From contig NZ_CP095397.1 in assembly GCF_023008545.1 (NCBI RefSeq), positions 868,001 through 932,000 of the forward strand: a DNA stretch of 64,000 nt, written 5' to 3'. How positions within the stretch are numbered: position 1 is the stretch's first letter; each line of letters opens with the position of its first letter. The translations under genes and the position numbers were made by a program. Below, piece after piece: positions 51,754 through 61,334 of this stretch. The DNA comes from Natribaculum luteum (GTDB lineage Archaea > Halobacteriota > Halobacteria > Halobacteriales > Natrialbaceae). The notes below the pieces were generated by a model. That model made no database searches, was not told the DNA's origin, and saw only the letters and a program-made list of their open reading frames with translations.

Positions 51754-52888
51754 CCTCCCTTAATAAAGATAATCTGACCGAACTGAAAGTAAAGACGAGA
51801 TATCTGTCTGGCCTTAGCTCGAATCACCTGATGTCGTAGGTAGCCAGCGGCAAGGCTCCTTCTCTGTAGATTCCCAGAAAAGATTCTAATAGGCTCGTAC
51901 GATAGTGGTCATCTATAGCAATGTTCTCCATTCGTTCGTCTCCCGTGCCTCGTGATGCCCTTTCTCGATGGCTAGAATTCGAAGACGCAAGTTCGTTTTC
52001 GCCTATCTTGGGAAATTGGACGCGCGTATATCAATCAGGCGACAAGAGCTTTGAGACAGATTACGGCAGACTCCGGCAAGCATACAATGTCCAGCCTGTG
52101 CTAGTTGACTTAGACGATATTGATGAATTCCTTGATGGGGACCCCAAATCGCAAGCCCCTCGCCTGATATTCTCAGGAGGAACTCCTGCTTGGAGTTCTG
52201 AAGAGGGGGACCACTGGGACGACGAATCTACGAAGTCCGTCAACGGAGTAGAAGCACGCCGTTTTCTCACGAAACTCCGGTATGATGCGCCTCGAGTCGA
52301 GCACGGAATTCTGAGCTTCCACACACTCGTAGAAGATGGTCTGAGGAATTTTCGCTCCCATGAAACTGACGACCATGTCATCCGGTTTGATGAGGATGCT
52401 TGGGAGGAACGGGCGGAACAATCTGGATTCATTACAGACAATCTACTGTCAATGGATATCCAGACCGGATATCTATTAGACTATCTTGATGCTCGAAATG
52501 CAGCGCTCGTTCTAGCATATTTTCAATCACGGAGTCTCCGCGAATCAACTATAGAAGTCGACATCGACGATGACGGTTGGACCGAGTTAGAAGTAGATGG
52601 ATTTCCAGCAAAGAAGCTCTCACGGTATGTTGATGGGCTAGATGAGCGATATCCACATATAGAATTACATTGTTTCTATGCGATTTTGCCTTCTTCAGCA
52701 AACCGGAGTGCAGAGGAAGAGGCTAGCCAGAATCGACAAATTCCCTTTAGAACAATTCGTGGGGATTCCTACTCACCGGATGATGTGGAAAACCAGCGCG
52801 GGTTTGAGGATGCTGGATTAAAACGTCCAGCACATGGGGCACAGAGCTTAGAAGAGGCAATGAGCTTCTATGACTGGGTCTTCTTCGA

Positions 52889-54465
52889 GTAGTTGGATAG
52901 CGTGACCAGGATTCACCGATCAGTGATACCTCTCATCCTGAACTGAGTTCTTTCCCACCGAGGATGGACTGGAGCTGTTCAGGCGGATCTAGTCCTCGCC
53001 GTTTCCACGTGGCTAACATGGTCGTGATCGTCTCGTGAATCTGGACCCCTTCGGCTGAGCGGAGGGTCCGGAACATCTTCCGCAGCACAACTTGCTCGCG
53101 CAGAGCGCGCTCTGCGCGATTATTCGTCGAATCGACGTCTGGCTCTGTGACGAACGTCAGCCAGTGGCCTAACCCGTTCCTGATCTTCTCGATCAGCTTC
53201 TGGACCTCCTGTGCCTCATAGTCTTCCCTGATCAGGCCTTCCAGATGTAACGACGCCTCCGCCCGCTTCTGCTCGCGGGCGGAGGCGGATGGATCCTCCT
53301 TGTCGAACGCCGTTAAATCGTCATGGAGAGCGTGTAACTCCGCAGATAACTTCTCTGCTTCCTCGTACCGTTCAGCAACGTACTCCGCCTCCCGCAACAG
53401 ATGTGCCCAGCACCGCTGGAGCTTCGTGTGATAGCTCGGATACGCTGACCAACCGTCACAGCTGAGCGTCGAGTCCTCGGCGAATTCCTCGCCGAGGACG
53501 TCCTCTAACACCTGGCTTCCACGACTCTCATCAACCCAGAACAGCACCTCTTCGTCAGTAACGAACGTCCACGCCCAGTGTTGCTCTCCGTCAACAGGAA
53601 ATCCCGTTTCATCGCAGTAGACGACGTCACTTTCCTGAATACGGGCTTTGACATCGTCATACGCGGGTCGCAGCCGGTCTGCGACCCGCTTGGTCAGGTT
53701 GTAGATCGTCCGATGAGAGATGGGAATATCGAGTTCCCAATCAAACAGCTCCGCCTGTTTACGGTTCGGAAGTCGCTGATGGAACCTACCGAGGGCGGTT
53801 TGGGCCATGATATTCGGCCCAAACCGCCCGGTTTCCGGGCAGTCAGGATGTTCAGCAACGACCTCGTTTCCACAGGAACAGCGGTGTTTGCCGAGTTTGT
53901 ACTCGATGACAGTGGTTGGAATGGGAAGAGGAATGTCGATAACAGTTCGTGAGACGTAGCTGTCCGGGTTAGAGAGGCTTTGCTCACAATCTGGACAATA
54001 TCCCTGATCGACTCGAATAGTCTCCTCTGGTTCAGGTGGCGGTCGAGTTGTTCCTTCGTGACCTTCGCTACGTCCTGGGGATGAGTCGCTGGCGGCGTCA
54101 GCGTCGCCGCCAGCGTCGTCTTCCTGGTTTTCGTCCTTTTCCTCGTCGCTGTCGTCGTTGCCAGGTGATCCAGCCGCACCACCCTGCTTACTGGGTGGTG
54201 TGTTTGGGTTTTCGTACCTCTTGAGGCGAGTCTCAAGTTGTTCGATCTGTTGTTGCTGTGCAGCGAGTTGGCGACGGAGAAGACGGTTCTCAAGCTTCTG
54301 GACTACGAGTTGCTGGCGGAGATGCGTACTGTTCTCGGTGCGGATCGCGGAATCTATCGATTCCGGCGATCCGCCAATCCCCAGCGACACACTTGGTTCA
54401 CCATTGAGAGACCATTCATGAGACTGCTACGAAATCGGTCTGACGGCAAATCGCTATCCAACTAC
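52889..54465 (-). mobile_element. IS66-family element, copy B, with 8-bp target duplication
   Basis: 1577 bp with terminal repeat GTAGTTGGATAGCG at both ends in inverse orientation. An exact 8-bp duplication TTCTTCGA flanks it (52881-52888 and 54466-54473), so the insertion is clean and recent. It interrupts the hypothetical gene 51921-55263. It is inverted relative to copy A (35175-36751). Confidence 0.95.
52933..54390 (-). CDS. IS66-family transposase, copy B
   Basis: 485 residues, nearly identical to the copy at 35250-36707, with scattered differences mostly in the N-terminal coiled coil and the acidic linker (for example KELENR versus QKLENR). The DDE residues and zinc-finger cysteines are all present (YCDETGFPVDGEQ, LSCDGWSAYP, STNNRAERALREQ). 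The coding-region hairpins seen in copy A are preserved. Probably active. Confidence 0.93.
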   Translation of the reverse strand: MSLGIGGSPESIDSAIRTENSTHLRQQLVVQKLENRLLRRQLAAQQQQIEQLETRLKRYENPNTPPSKQGGAAGSPGNDDSDEEKDENQEDDAGGDADAASDSSPGRSEGHEGTTRPPPEPEETIRVDQGYCPDCEQSLSNPDSYVSRTVIDIPLPIPTTVIEYKLGKHRCSCGNEVVAEHPDCPETGRFGPNIMAQTALGRFHQRLPNRKQAELFDWELDIPISHRTIYNLTKRVADRLRPAYDDVKARIQESDVVYCDETGFPVDGEQHWAWTFVTDEEVLFWVDESRGSQVLEDVLGEEFAEDSTLSCDGWSAYPSYHTKLQRCWAHLLREAEYVAERYEEAEKLSAELHALHDDLTAFDKEDPSASAREQKRAEASLHLEGLIREDYEAQEVQKLIEKIRNGLGHWLTFVTEPDVDSTNNRAERALREQVVLRKMFRTLRSAEGVQIHETITTMLATWKRRGLDPPEQLQSILGGKELSSG

Positions 54466-55296
54466 TTCTTCGATATGAGCGTGCTGGAAAAATACATCCA
54501 GGCCGATGACGGACATGTGAATTGGTGGTCTCGGCAAGGAGGGGACGTTGCTTGGAAGGATATCTTCTCTGAACGAGTTTATCGGAACGACGAGTTCGAA
54601 GTCGCGTTACTACTTGACGACTTAGCGCACATTCCTGACCAAGAGATTCCTCACTGGAAGACTCATAATATTGCCCCGTCCGGTGGTATTCCAGAGGAGG
54701 GAATTACAAATTTTGTATTGGGCGAATTTGTCGACACAGAGTCATACAGCGACCAGGTACTAAATGCGGTTACATCATTAAACGAGATAGTTGGAGAGGA
54801 ATACAACAAATCAATTTTTGAAGCTTTAGAGGAGTCCGACCCAACTCATCTCGTAATTATGCCTTCACGGAACGAGCAAGATGCCCTTTTAGACAGCATG
54901 GATGCACTAAATAAGGTGTTTTTTGAGAGAATTGATACGGAGAGTATTCGAGAAATTCTCCCCGAGGAACGGAAGGAGGATGTCGAGGGGTCGAAATCAG
55001 CCTTGTTTGAACTTGCAGCTGACCATCTGGGTAATGAGGAGGCGGGAGAAGTGTTTGAGCCAATAAACGGAGTATATGACCTGAGGGTCGTAGCAGACCA
55101 TCGGAGTGCGTCTAGTAAATGGGAGCGAGGAATGGACTCATTCGGCATCTCTCCTGATACGGCGAACTACCGCGAGGCCTACTGCAACATCATGGAACAG
55201 CTTTCTGAATCAATTATCAGGATTAGCGATGCTATCGACACTTCTGCTACAGAGGACCCCTGAGTAGACCGCCGCGCCGTCTATCGGTTTAAGTAT

Positions 55297-55550
55297 GAAT
55301 CGAGCATTCTTCTATAAATAGTTTTGTAGGTCGGTAATGGTTACTGGTTCGAGTGCGTGTTCGTTCAAAAAGCGCGCAATCTGAGTTACTTCGTTTGGGA
55401 AGCGAGTTCAGTTGTAGGCAGCCGTCGAGCATTCCACAACATAGGGAGCATCTCGATGTGTATCCCTGCGATGTCTATCGATTTGGGCGAGAATCGACGC
55501 ATCTCCTATAAATAGTTTCATGAGTCGGTAATAGTTACTGGTTCGAGTGC
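55297..55550. repeat. duplicated ~60-nt sequence containing a TATA-like motif
   Basis: The stretch 55297-55356 recurs at 55491-55550, both containing CTATAAATAGTTT, GTCGGTAAT and GTTACTGGTTCGAGTGC, with roughly ten differences. The stretch 55264-55895 has no gene. The repeat sits where low-GC island DNA gives way to GC-rich chromosomal DNA and may be a duplicated promoter, an old integration scar or the trace of a lost insertion. Confidence 0.6.
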
Positions 55551-55895
55551 CGAGGCCACCGATTCCTGCGTTGCAGTCTGGGCGTCACTTCCAGTTGGCC
55601 GCACCGAGATGGAGTAGTAGAGGCACGGTCCTGGAGGGTCGACGCACGCCGACTCGAGCAGCCACCTCGGTCCGCCTCGACCGGCCCGATCGGTCGCCTC
55701 GAGAATGTTATACGTGAACACCACACGTTATTCGACTGACCTGCTGTCGTCCCGTCGAACCGCCTCCCGTGTCCCGATTTCCGTTCGATCCTCCGGCCGT
55801 CGATAGCCGGTTCGTCGATTATCGAGAATGCGATCGAAAGAAGATGAGTTATCCGTCAGGAGCGCAGTGGTCGAGATAGCTACCGAAAAACAACC

Positions 55896-57368
55896 ATGTC
55901 TGGCAAGTACGACCTCGTGATCGTCGGGGGCGGTATCAGCGGTGCGTCCCTGCTTTACACGACCGCGAAGTTTACCGACATCGACTCCATCGCACTGATC
56001 GAGAAGGAATCCGAGATCGCGGCGATCAACTCCCACCACACGAACAACTCCCAGACGCTTCACTTCGGCGACATCGAGACCAACTACACCCTCGAGAAGG
56101 CCGAGGAGGTCAAAGAGGGCGCAGAGCTCCTGGCGGGCTATCTGGAGAACTACGACCCCGACCGGGAGATGCACGCAAAGCGCAGCAAGATGGTCCTCGG
56201 GGTCGGCGACGAGGAGGTCGCGAAACTCGAGCGCCGCTACGACGAGGAGGGCTTTGGCGACCTCTTCCCGAAACTTCAGCCGATCGGCCGCGAGGAGATC
56301 GCCGACCTCGAGCCCAAGGTCGTCGAGGGTCGTGACCCGAGCAAGGACCTGCTCGCGCTCCAGACGCCGGACGGCTACGTCGTCGACTACGGCGAGGCCT
56401 CCAAATCGTTCGTCGAACAGGCGGAGGCGGTCGACGGCGTCGACGTCTACACCGGAACGGAAGTGACGGACATCACGCCGACGCTCGACGGCTACACGAT
56501 CGAGACGACCCGCGGCCGGTTCGACTGTGACGCCACGGTCGTCGCTGCTGGCTCCCACAGCCTCCAGATCGCACAGGAACTCGGTTACGGGCAGGACAAG
56601 GTCCTGCTCCCGGTCGCGGGCAGTTTCTTCCTCGCCGACGACCTCCTGAACGGGAAAGTCTACACGCTCCAGATGAAGAAGCTCCCGTTCGCCGCAGTCC
56701 ACGGCGACGCAGACGTCCACGACTCCTCGATCACCCGGTTCGGTCCGACCGCGAAACTCGTCCCCGCCCTCGAGCGCGGTCGCCTCTCGACAGTCAAGGA
56801 CTTCCTCGACGTGTTCGGGTTGAACGCCGCGTCGTTCCTGAGCTACGGGAACATCCTCGCGGACCGCATCCTCCTGCCGTACGTCCTCCGGAACCTCGTC
56901 TACGACGTCCCGAAGGTCGGCGCGAAGGAGTTCCTCCCGCACGTCCAGAAGGTCGTCCCGAGCGTCGACCTCGAGGACATCGAACGTGCGAAAGGCTACG
57001 GTGGCGTCCGCCCGCAGATCGTCGACCTCAAGAACAAGTCGCTGGACATGGGCGAGGCGAAGATCGTCGGCGACGACATCATCTTCAACATCACGCCGTC
57101 GCCGGGTGCCTCGACGTGTCTCAAGAACGCGATGCGGGACACCCACAAGATCGTCGAGTTCCTCGACGGCGAGTACGAGTTCGACGAGTCGGCGTTCCGC
57201 GAGGACACTATCGACAATTTCCCGCGTGCGGACGCGGGCGGTGTCGCTCCCGGCGTGGCCGACGACTCCTCCGATGCGGACGCCGTCGACGACGACGCGA
57301 GTACGGACGACGCCGACGACTCCCCAGGTGCGGACACCCTCGACGACGTCCCCGCTGCGGACGACTGA
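55896..57368 (+). CDS. FAD-dependent malate:quinone-oxidoreductase-like enzyme
   Basis: 490 residues. The N-terminus YDLVIVGGGISGASLLY is a dinucleotide-binding GGGxxG. Blocks AINSHHTNNSQTLHFGDIET, VAAGSHSLQIAQELGYG and NITPSPGASTCLKNAMRD match the Mqo-type FAD oxidoreductases, which oxidise malate to oxaloacetate and pass electrons to quinones at the membrane. The last ~50 residues are an Asp-rich low-complexity tail, common in halophiles. First gene of the GC-rich chromosomal part. Other 2-hydroxyacid substrates are possible. Confidence 0.85.
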   Translation: MSGKYDLVIVGGGISGASLLYTTAKFTDIDSIALIEKESEIAAINSHHTNNSQTLHFGDIETNYTLEKAEEVKEGAELLAGYLENYDPDREMHAKRSKMVLGVGDEEVAKLERRYDEEGFGDLFPKLQPIGREEIADLEPKVVEGRDPSKDLLALQTPDGYVVDYGEASKSFVEQAEAVDGVDVYTGTEVTDITPTLDGYTIETTRGRFDCDATVVAAGSHSLQIAQELGYGQDKVLLPVAGSFFLADDLLNGKVYTLQMKKLPFAAVHGDADVHDSSITRFGPTAKLVPALERGRLSTVKDFLDVFGLNAASFLSYGNILADRILLPYVLRNLVYDVPKVGAKEFLPHVQKVVPSVDLEDIERAKGYGGVRPQIVDLKNKSLDMGEAKIVGDDIIFNITPSPGASTCLKNAMRDTHKIVEFLDGEYEFDESAFREDTIDNFPRADAGGVAPGVADDSSDADAVDDDASTDDADDSPGADTLDDVPAADD

Positions 57369-57460
57369 CCGAGGTCGTCGGACGCCCCACGAACTGTTCT
57401 GCTTCGACGCTTCAGATCACTCGAGGTCGAGACGTTCGCCTCGCCGGCCGTTCGCGCCGG

Positions 57461-58120
57461 TCAGCGGGTGGAGCGATCCTGCGCCGAGCGGAACGTCCGG
57501 ATGGTATCCCGCTTGCCCGACCTGGTGTCGACCTCGAGAAAGCCCAGGTCGGTGAAGATGCGATGCCAGTCGCGGTAGTACAGGGGGACGTCGTCGTTGA
57601 CGTATTTCACGTCGGGTTCGGCCGCGTCAGTCTCGCGTTCGCGCTCGCTCTCGACCGTGATGAGGAGGTCGTCAGCGATCCGGACCAGGTCCGTGAAGAC
57701 CCACTCGGCGTTGGGGTGGATGTGCTGGAGCGTCTCCACCGAGTAGACCGCGTCGAACTGGCCGTCGTCGAAGTCGCCGACGACGTCTTCGATCGCCTCG
57801 AGATAGAACGTTCCGTCGGCGGCGAGGTCGGGGTAGGTTTCTTCCATCACGTCGAACGCGTCGTCGTTGACCTCGATCCCGGCCAGATTCTCGAAACCGT
57901 GTTCGTAGAGGTGCGAGAGGTGCCGGCCCGAGCTACAGCCGAGTTCGAGGACGGTTGCGTCCCTGTCGACGAACCGCTCGAGAAGAGCGCGAATCGTCTC
58001 GCTCGTTTCGTCCGGACCGTAGTAGGCGTAATACTCCGGCGAGTACTCTCCAGACCGCTCTGCCCACTGCCGGCGAACCTCGTTAGAATTCACAACTAGT
58101 AACTCTTCGCGTACACGCAT
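57461..58120 (-). CDS. class I SAM-dependent methyltransferase
   Basis: Start at ATG 58120 (MRVREELLVVNSNEVRRQWA); the longer open frame upstream lacks coding character. 219 residues with motif I VLELGCSSGRH (57-67), motif II LAGIEVNDDAFDV, and the post-I/IV segment FDAVYSVETLQHIH. The ending on a beta strand with FLEVDTRSGKRDTIRTFR fits the Rossmann-type methyltransferase fold. Substrate unknown; small molecules or lipids are usual for this group. Confidence 0.85.
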   Translation of the reverse strand: MRVREELLVVNSNEVRRQWAERSGEYSPEYYAYYGPDETSETIRALLERFVDRDATVLELGCSSGRHLSHLYEHGFENLAGIEVNDDAFDVMEETYPDLAADGTFYLEAIEDVVGDFDDGQFDAVYSVETLQHIHPNAEWVFTDLVRIADDLLITVESERERETDAAEPDVKYVNDDVPLYYRDWHRIFTDLGFLEVDTRSGKRDTIRTFRSAQDRSTR

Positions 58121-58380
58121 AGTCTCGTCGGACGTCGTCCGGCCCCTGAAGGCCGTCGGTAGCCCCCTGCGGCCGGCCACGAATTCGATTCGAGAAGTGT
58201 GGCTTCTGCGAGAGTTCCCACGCGTTGTGACGAATCGGAACTCACAGCCGCCACGACCCAACGATTGTAGTCGAATGTTCACAAAAACAGATTTTATAAA
58301 AACGATCGGACTCGAAGATACTGTTTTGGAGTACGAATGCGGAACTCTTAAGCGTGTACCCGGTCTCGAGTTAATTGCAA

Positions 58381-58574
58381 TGGCAAACGGTAAGGTTGAT
58401 TTCTTCAACGACACTGGCGGCTACGGTTTCATCTCGACGGACGATGCAGACGACGACGTGTTCTTCCACATGGAGGACGTTGGCGGTGAGGATCTGACGG
58501 AAGGGACCGAAATCGAATTCGACATCGAACAGGCCCCCAAAGGCCCGCGCGCGACGAACGTCGTCCGCGTATAA
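58381..58574 (+). CDS. cspA: cold-shock domain protein
   Basis: Start at ATG 58381 gives a 64-residue protein, the standard length of CspA-type proteins; the longer upstream frame is not real. Both RNA-binding motifs are present, GGYGFI (13-18) and VFFH (27-30). A small OB-fold protein that binds single-stranded RNA and DNA and acts as an RNA chaperone. An AT-rich leader precedes it (58270-58300). Confidence 0.95.
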
Positions 58575-58752
58575 CGGCATATAACGAGGTCGTACTGCCG
58601 TCTCGAGACGGCATCGCGTCCCTTCGTTTCTTTCGACGATCGACTCGAGAGACGCGTCACCGCTTCGGGTGGCGTTCGCTGGGCTCGAGCGGTCGGGCTC
58701 TGCCCGTGCCGCACGCGAGCATTTTTGTCCGTTCCGCGACGTGTTGAGTTCG

Positions 58753-59502
58753 ATGGCAACGACAGTCACTGGTACGGTTCAGGGGATGGGGAACCAAGCG
58801 AATCCGGCCTTTGCCGTCGGCGTGGTCGTCGCTCCGGTCGCGGCGTTGCTGTACGCGATCCAGTTCGGATCGATCCAGCTCCACACCTACGTCCACGTCA
58901 TGGCAGGCGTGCTCTGGACGGGGATCGACCTGTTCATGGCGATGGTTCTCGGGCCGGTCCTCGGCAGTCTCGCGGTTTCGGAACGCGCCAGCGTCTTCGA
59001 GCGGTTCACGCCCAAGATGACGTTTCTGATGCCGACGCTGGCGTTCGTCACGATTTTCGGTGGGATCACACTCGCGATACGGCTCGCGATCTTTCCCCAC
59101 GCACAGTCGTGGATCGCACTGTTTTCGACGTTCGCCGTCGTTCCGGCACTCCTCCTGATCGGCGCGCAGTTCGACGCGTTTCGCGACCGACGGTGGCAGG
59201 CGGTCTTCGGGGTCGCGGTGGTCGCCCACGTCGCCTACCTCGCCGCGACGCTGCCCGAATTCGCGCTCACGACGCCGTCGATCGCGGTCGCACTCGTGAT
59301 CGTCACCGTCCTCACCGTACTCGGGTTCGGCGTGTTGCTGCCCGGCGAAGCCCGTATCTACCTCGAGATGACGGCTGCCGATCCCGATCCGGACGTCATC
59401 AGCCGGTACGGAATGCGAAATGCGAAGCTCAGCGGAGTCCAGGGTGTCTTTCAACTGACGATCGTCGTCGTGATGGTGTCCATCCGGTGGGGCGGATTCT
59501 GA
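58753..59502 (+). CDS. multi-pass membrane protein, function unknown
   Basis: Start at ATG 58753 (MATTVTGTVQGMGN). 249 residues with about six to seven transmembrane helices (AFAVGVVVAPVAALLYAI; VHVMAGVLWTGIDLFMAMVL; LMPTLAFVTIFGGITLAI; WIALFSTFAVVPALLLIG; AVVAHVAYLAA; AVALVIVTVLTVLGFGVLL). The HVMAGVLWTGIDLF segment resembles membrane proteins with heme-ligand-like histidines (DUF2269/CopD-like), but the match is weak. Confidence 0.75.
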   Translation: MATTVTGTVQGMGNQANPAFAVGVVVAPVAALLYAIQFGSIQLHTYVHVMAGVLWTGIDLFMAMVLGPVLGSLAVSERASVFERFTPKMTFLMPTLAFVTIFGGITLAIRLAIFPHAQSWIALFSTFAVVPALLLIGAQFDAFRDRRWQAVFGVAVVAHVAYLAATLPEFALTTPSIAVALVIVTVLTVLGFGVLLPGEARIYLEMTAADPDPDVISRYGMRNAKLSGVQGVFQLTIVVVMVSIRWGGF

Positions 59503-59720
59503 AGGCGTCCTGATCAGCCCACTTCGTTCGCACCGCCTGGTAACCGGTCGGTTACGACCCGTACGTCTTCGCCGCTCGAGTGACAATGATGGTCGCGACT
59601 GTGTACCAGGGCAACCGCACGACGGGTCACGGGTGTCCCGGAACTGACTCGCAACCATCGTTACGAGGGGTGGCGTCGTCCGACCGACCTCGAGAACTGC
59701 CACGCGGTCTCTTCAAGCTG

Positions 59721-59745
59721 CTTATATTAATTATAATTCGTGATC
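59721..59745 (+). promoter_or_regulatory. AT-rich promoter region before the ABC operon
   Basis: CTTATATTAATTATAATTCG is the only strongly AT-rich stretch in the GC-rich gap 59503-59838 and lies about 100 nt before the substrate-binding protein start. TTATAT or TTATAA would serve as TATA element. The rest of the gap holds no supported gene. Confidence 0.4.
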
Positions 59746-59838
59746 TGATTCGACGAACGTTCACTGATACTGTCGATTCGCGTGTGGTTATCGAACTCAC
59801 GTCGAAACGTTGAAAACCGGCTCGGACAACGCACGGGT

Positions 59839-60612
59839 ATGGAACGAAGGTTTAGCATGGATCGTCGCGCGTATCTGCGGACCGTCGGCGTCGCGGGAGC
59901 GTCCGCTGCCGTCGCCGGCTGTCTCGGCGGGAGCGGTGACGACGTCATCGTCCCCGGGACGGCGTCTGGCTTCCCACCGTTCGAGTTCACCGAGGACGGC
60001 GAACTGGTCGGCTTCGACGTCGACCTCGCGGAGGAAGTCATCGAGCGTGCTGGCTACGAGGTCGGCGACTGGACCGACATCGAGTTCGACTCGCTGATCC
60101 CGTCGTTGACCGAGGGCGACATCGACTTCATCGCTGCGGCGATGACGATCGAGCCGGATCGCGAGGAGGTTATCGCCTTCTCGGACCACTACTACGAGTC
60201 CGATCAGTCCGTCCTCGTCACGGAGGACGGCGACTTCGCCCCCGAGAGCGTCGACGACCTCGAGGGCGTCCGCGTCGGTGCCCAGTCCGGCACGACCGGC
60301 GAGGGACAGGTCGAAACCCTCGTCGACGAGGGAACCGTCTCCGGGGACGACTTCCGCCGCTACGACAACTACACGCTCGCCGTCCAGGACCTGGAGAACG
60401 GCAACGTCGACGCCGTCGTCGTCGACGTTCCGGTGGCGAACAACTTCGCCGACAGCCGGGCGGTCGAGGTCGCGTTCGTCATCGAGACCGGCGAAGTGTT
60501 CGGCTTCGGTATGCGACAGGACGACGACCGACTCGCGGACGTAAACGACGCACTCGCCGAGGTCCAGGACGACGGGACGTACGACGACCTCGTCGATCAG
60601 TGGTTCGAGTGA
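59839..60612 (+). CDS. polar amino-acid ABC transporter substrate-binding lipoprotein
   Basis: 257 residues from ATG 59839 (a second ATG at 59857 is possible). Twin-arginine signal MDRRAYLRTVG and a lipobox with C28 (AVAGC). The mature part is a family 3 solute-binding protein: GTASGFPPFEFTEDGELVGF, DVDLAEEVIERAGYE, FDSLIPSLTEGDIDFIAAAM and GAQSGTTGEGQVETLV are the classic blocks. It would capture an amino acid outside the cell for the downstream permeases and ATPase, with which it forms an operon. Confidence 0.93.
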   Translation: MERRFSMDRRAYLRTVGVAGASAAVAGCLGGSGDDVIVPGTASGFPPFEFTEDGELVGFDVDLAEEVIERAGYEVGDWTDIEFDSLIPSLTEGDIDFIAAAMTIEPDREEVIAFSDHYYESDQSVLVTEDGDFAPESVDDLEGVRVGAQSGTTGEGQVETLVDEGTVSGDDFRRYDNYTLAVQDLENGNVDAVVVDVPVANNFADSRAVEVAFVIETGEVFGFGMRQDDDRLADVNDALAEVQDDGTYDDLVDQWFE

Positions 60613-60617
60613 GATAG

Positions 60618-61334
60618 ATGGACCCCGTCCTGTTGCAAGCCAGTGACTGGCAGTTCGTGCTCGAAAACTGGCAGTTCCTGCTTCTCGGGACAGCCGTCAC
60701 GGTACTGCTGACCGCGACGAGTCTCGGACTGGGCTTTCTCACCGGATTCCCGGCCGGAGCCATCGAAGTGTACGGCTCCGGACGACTGCAAGCGGCCGTC
60801 AGCACCGCGGGCGTCGTGTTGCGGGGGACGCCCATCGTCGTGTTGATCGTGCTGTTTTTCTTCGGGCTGCCTCTCCCCCGACTCGGCACGGTACCGCTGC
60901 TGGAGGTCGACCTGAAGGCGTTCGTCGCGGCGACGCTAGCGCTGGGCCTGCGCAGTGCAGCCTACCAGGCGCAGGTGTTCCGCGGGGCGATCCAGTCGAT
61001 CGGCGAGGGACAGATGGAGGCCGCCCGTTCGATCGGCATGAGCGAACGGCAGGCGATCCAGCACGTCATCTTCCCGCAGGCGGTTCGACGCTCGATTCCC
61101 GGCTTCCAGAACGAGTTTACGATCGTCCTGAAGGACACGAGCGTCGCCTTCGCGATCGGCCTTGCCGAACTGCTCACGCGGGCCGAACAGCTCTACCTCC
61201 AGCCCGGTCGCGGTACCGCGGTCATGGAGGTTCTCATCACTATCAGTGCGGTGTACTTCGTGCTCACGTTCACCACGAATCGCACGCTCGACTACCTCAA
61301 CGAGGTCTACGCCGTTCCTGGAGGAAACGAATGA
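60618..61334 (+). CDS. amino-acid ABC transporter permease 1
   Basis: 238 residues, about five transmembrane helices, with the EAA loop GQMEAARSIGMSERQAIQHV that contacts the ATPase, and RGTPIVVLIVLFFFGLPLP typical of His/Glu/Gln/Arg-type permeases. It begins 5 nt after the binding-protein stop, and its stop overlaps the ATPase start by 4 nt. Confidence 0.93.
   Translation: MDPVLLQASDWQFVLENWQFLLLGTAVTVLLTATSLGLGFLTGFPAGAIEVYGSGRLQAAVSTAGVVLRGTPIVVLIVLFFFGLPLPRLGTVPLLEVDLKAFVAATLALGLRSAAYQAQVFRGAIQSIGEGQMEAARSIGMSERQAIQHVIFPQAVRRSIPGFQNEFTIVLKDTSVAFAIGLAELLTRAEQLYLQPGRGTAVMEVLITISAVYFVLTFTTNRTLDYLNEVYAVPGGNE

Larger units (their letters stand above)
51921..55263 (+). pseudogene. hypothetical ~585-residue protein gene, disrupted by IS66 copy B
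   Basis: The first part (51921-52888) encodes 322 residues ending at YDWVFF. The second part (from 54474) continues in frame after one copy of the target duplication is removed: FFDMSVLEKYIQADDGHVNW. The rebuilt product is about 585 residues, acidic and soluble. The N-terminal half has LRQAYNVQPVLVDLDDIDEF, the C-terminal half HLVIMPSRNEQDALLDSMDA. No family recognised. Given its place next to a HEPN gene and a membrane/soluble pair, it may have been a defence effector now inactive. The apparent start within the IS66 at 54238 is not real. Confidence 0.75.

Noticed and set aside
54238-54473. Apparent N-terminus of the second half of the disrupted gene inside IS66 copy B
   Set aside because: It is antisense to the IS66 transposase; frame continuity across the 8-bp duplication shows the real N-terminus is at 51921.
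55312-55550. Possible CRISPR-like or tRNA-like repeat
   Set aside because: Only two imperfect copies at 194-bp spacing, no cas genes, and no tRNA fold beyond the GGTTCGA word.
55728-57146. Long minus-strand open frame opposite the flavoprotein gene
   Set aside because: Its product is a monotonous D/V/R/E-rich sequence typical of the antisense of GC-rich haloarchaeal genes; the plus-strand gene has clear FAD-enzyme motifs.
58197-58380. Longer N-terminus for the cold-shock protein
   Set aside because: Cold-shock proteins of this type are about 64 residues and begin at MANGKVDFF; the upstream stretch is the AT-rich leader.
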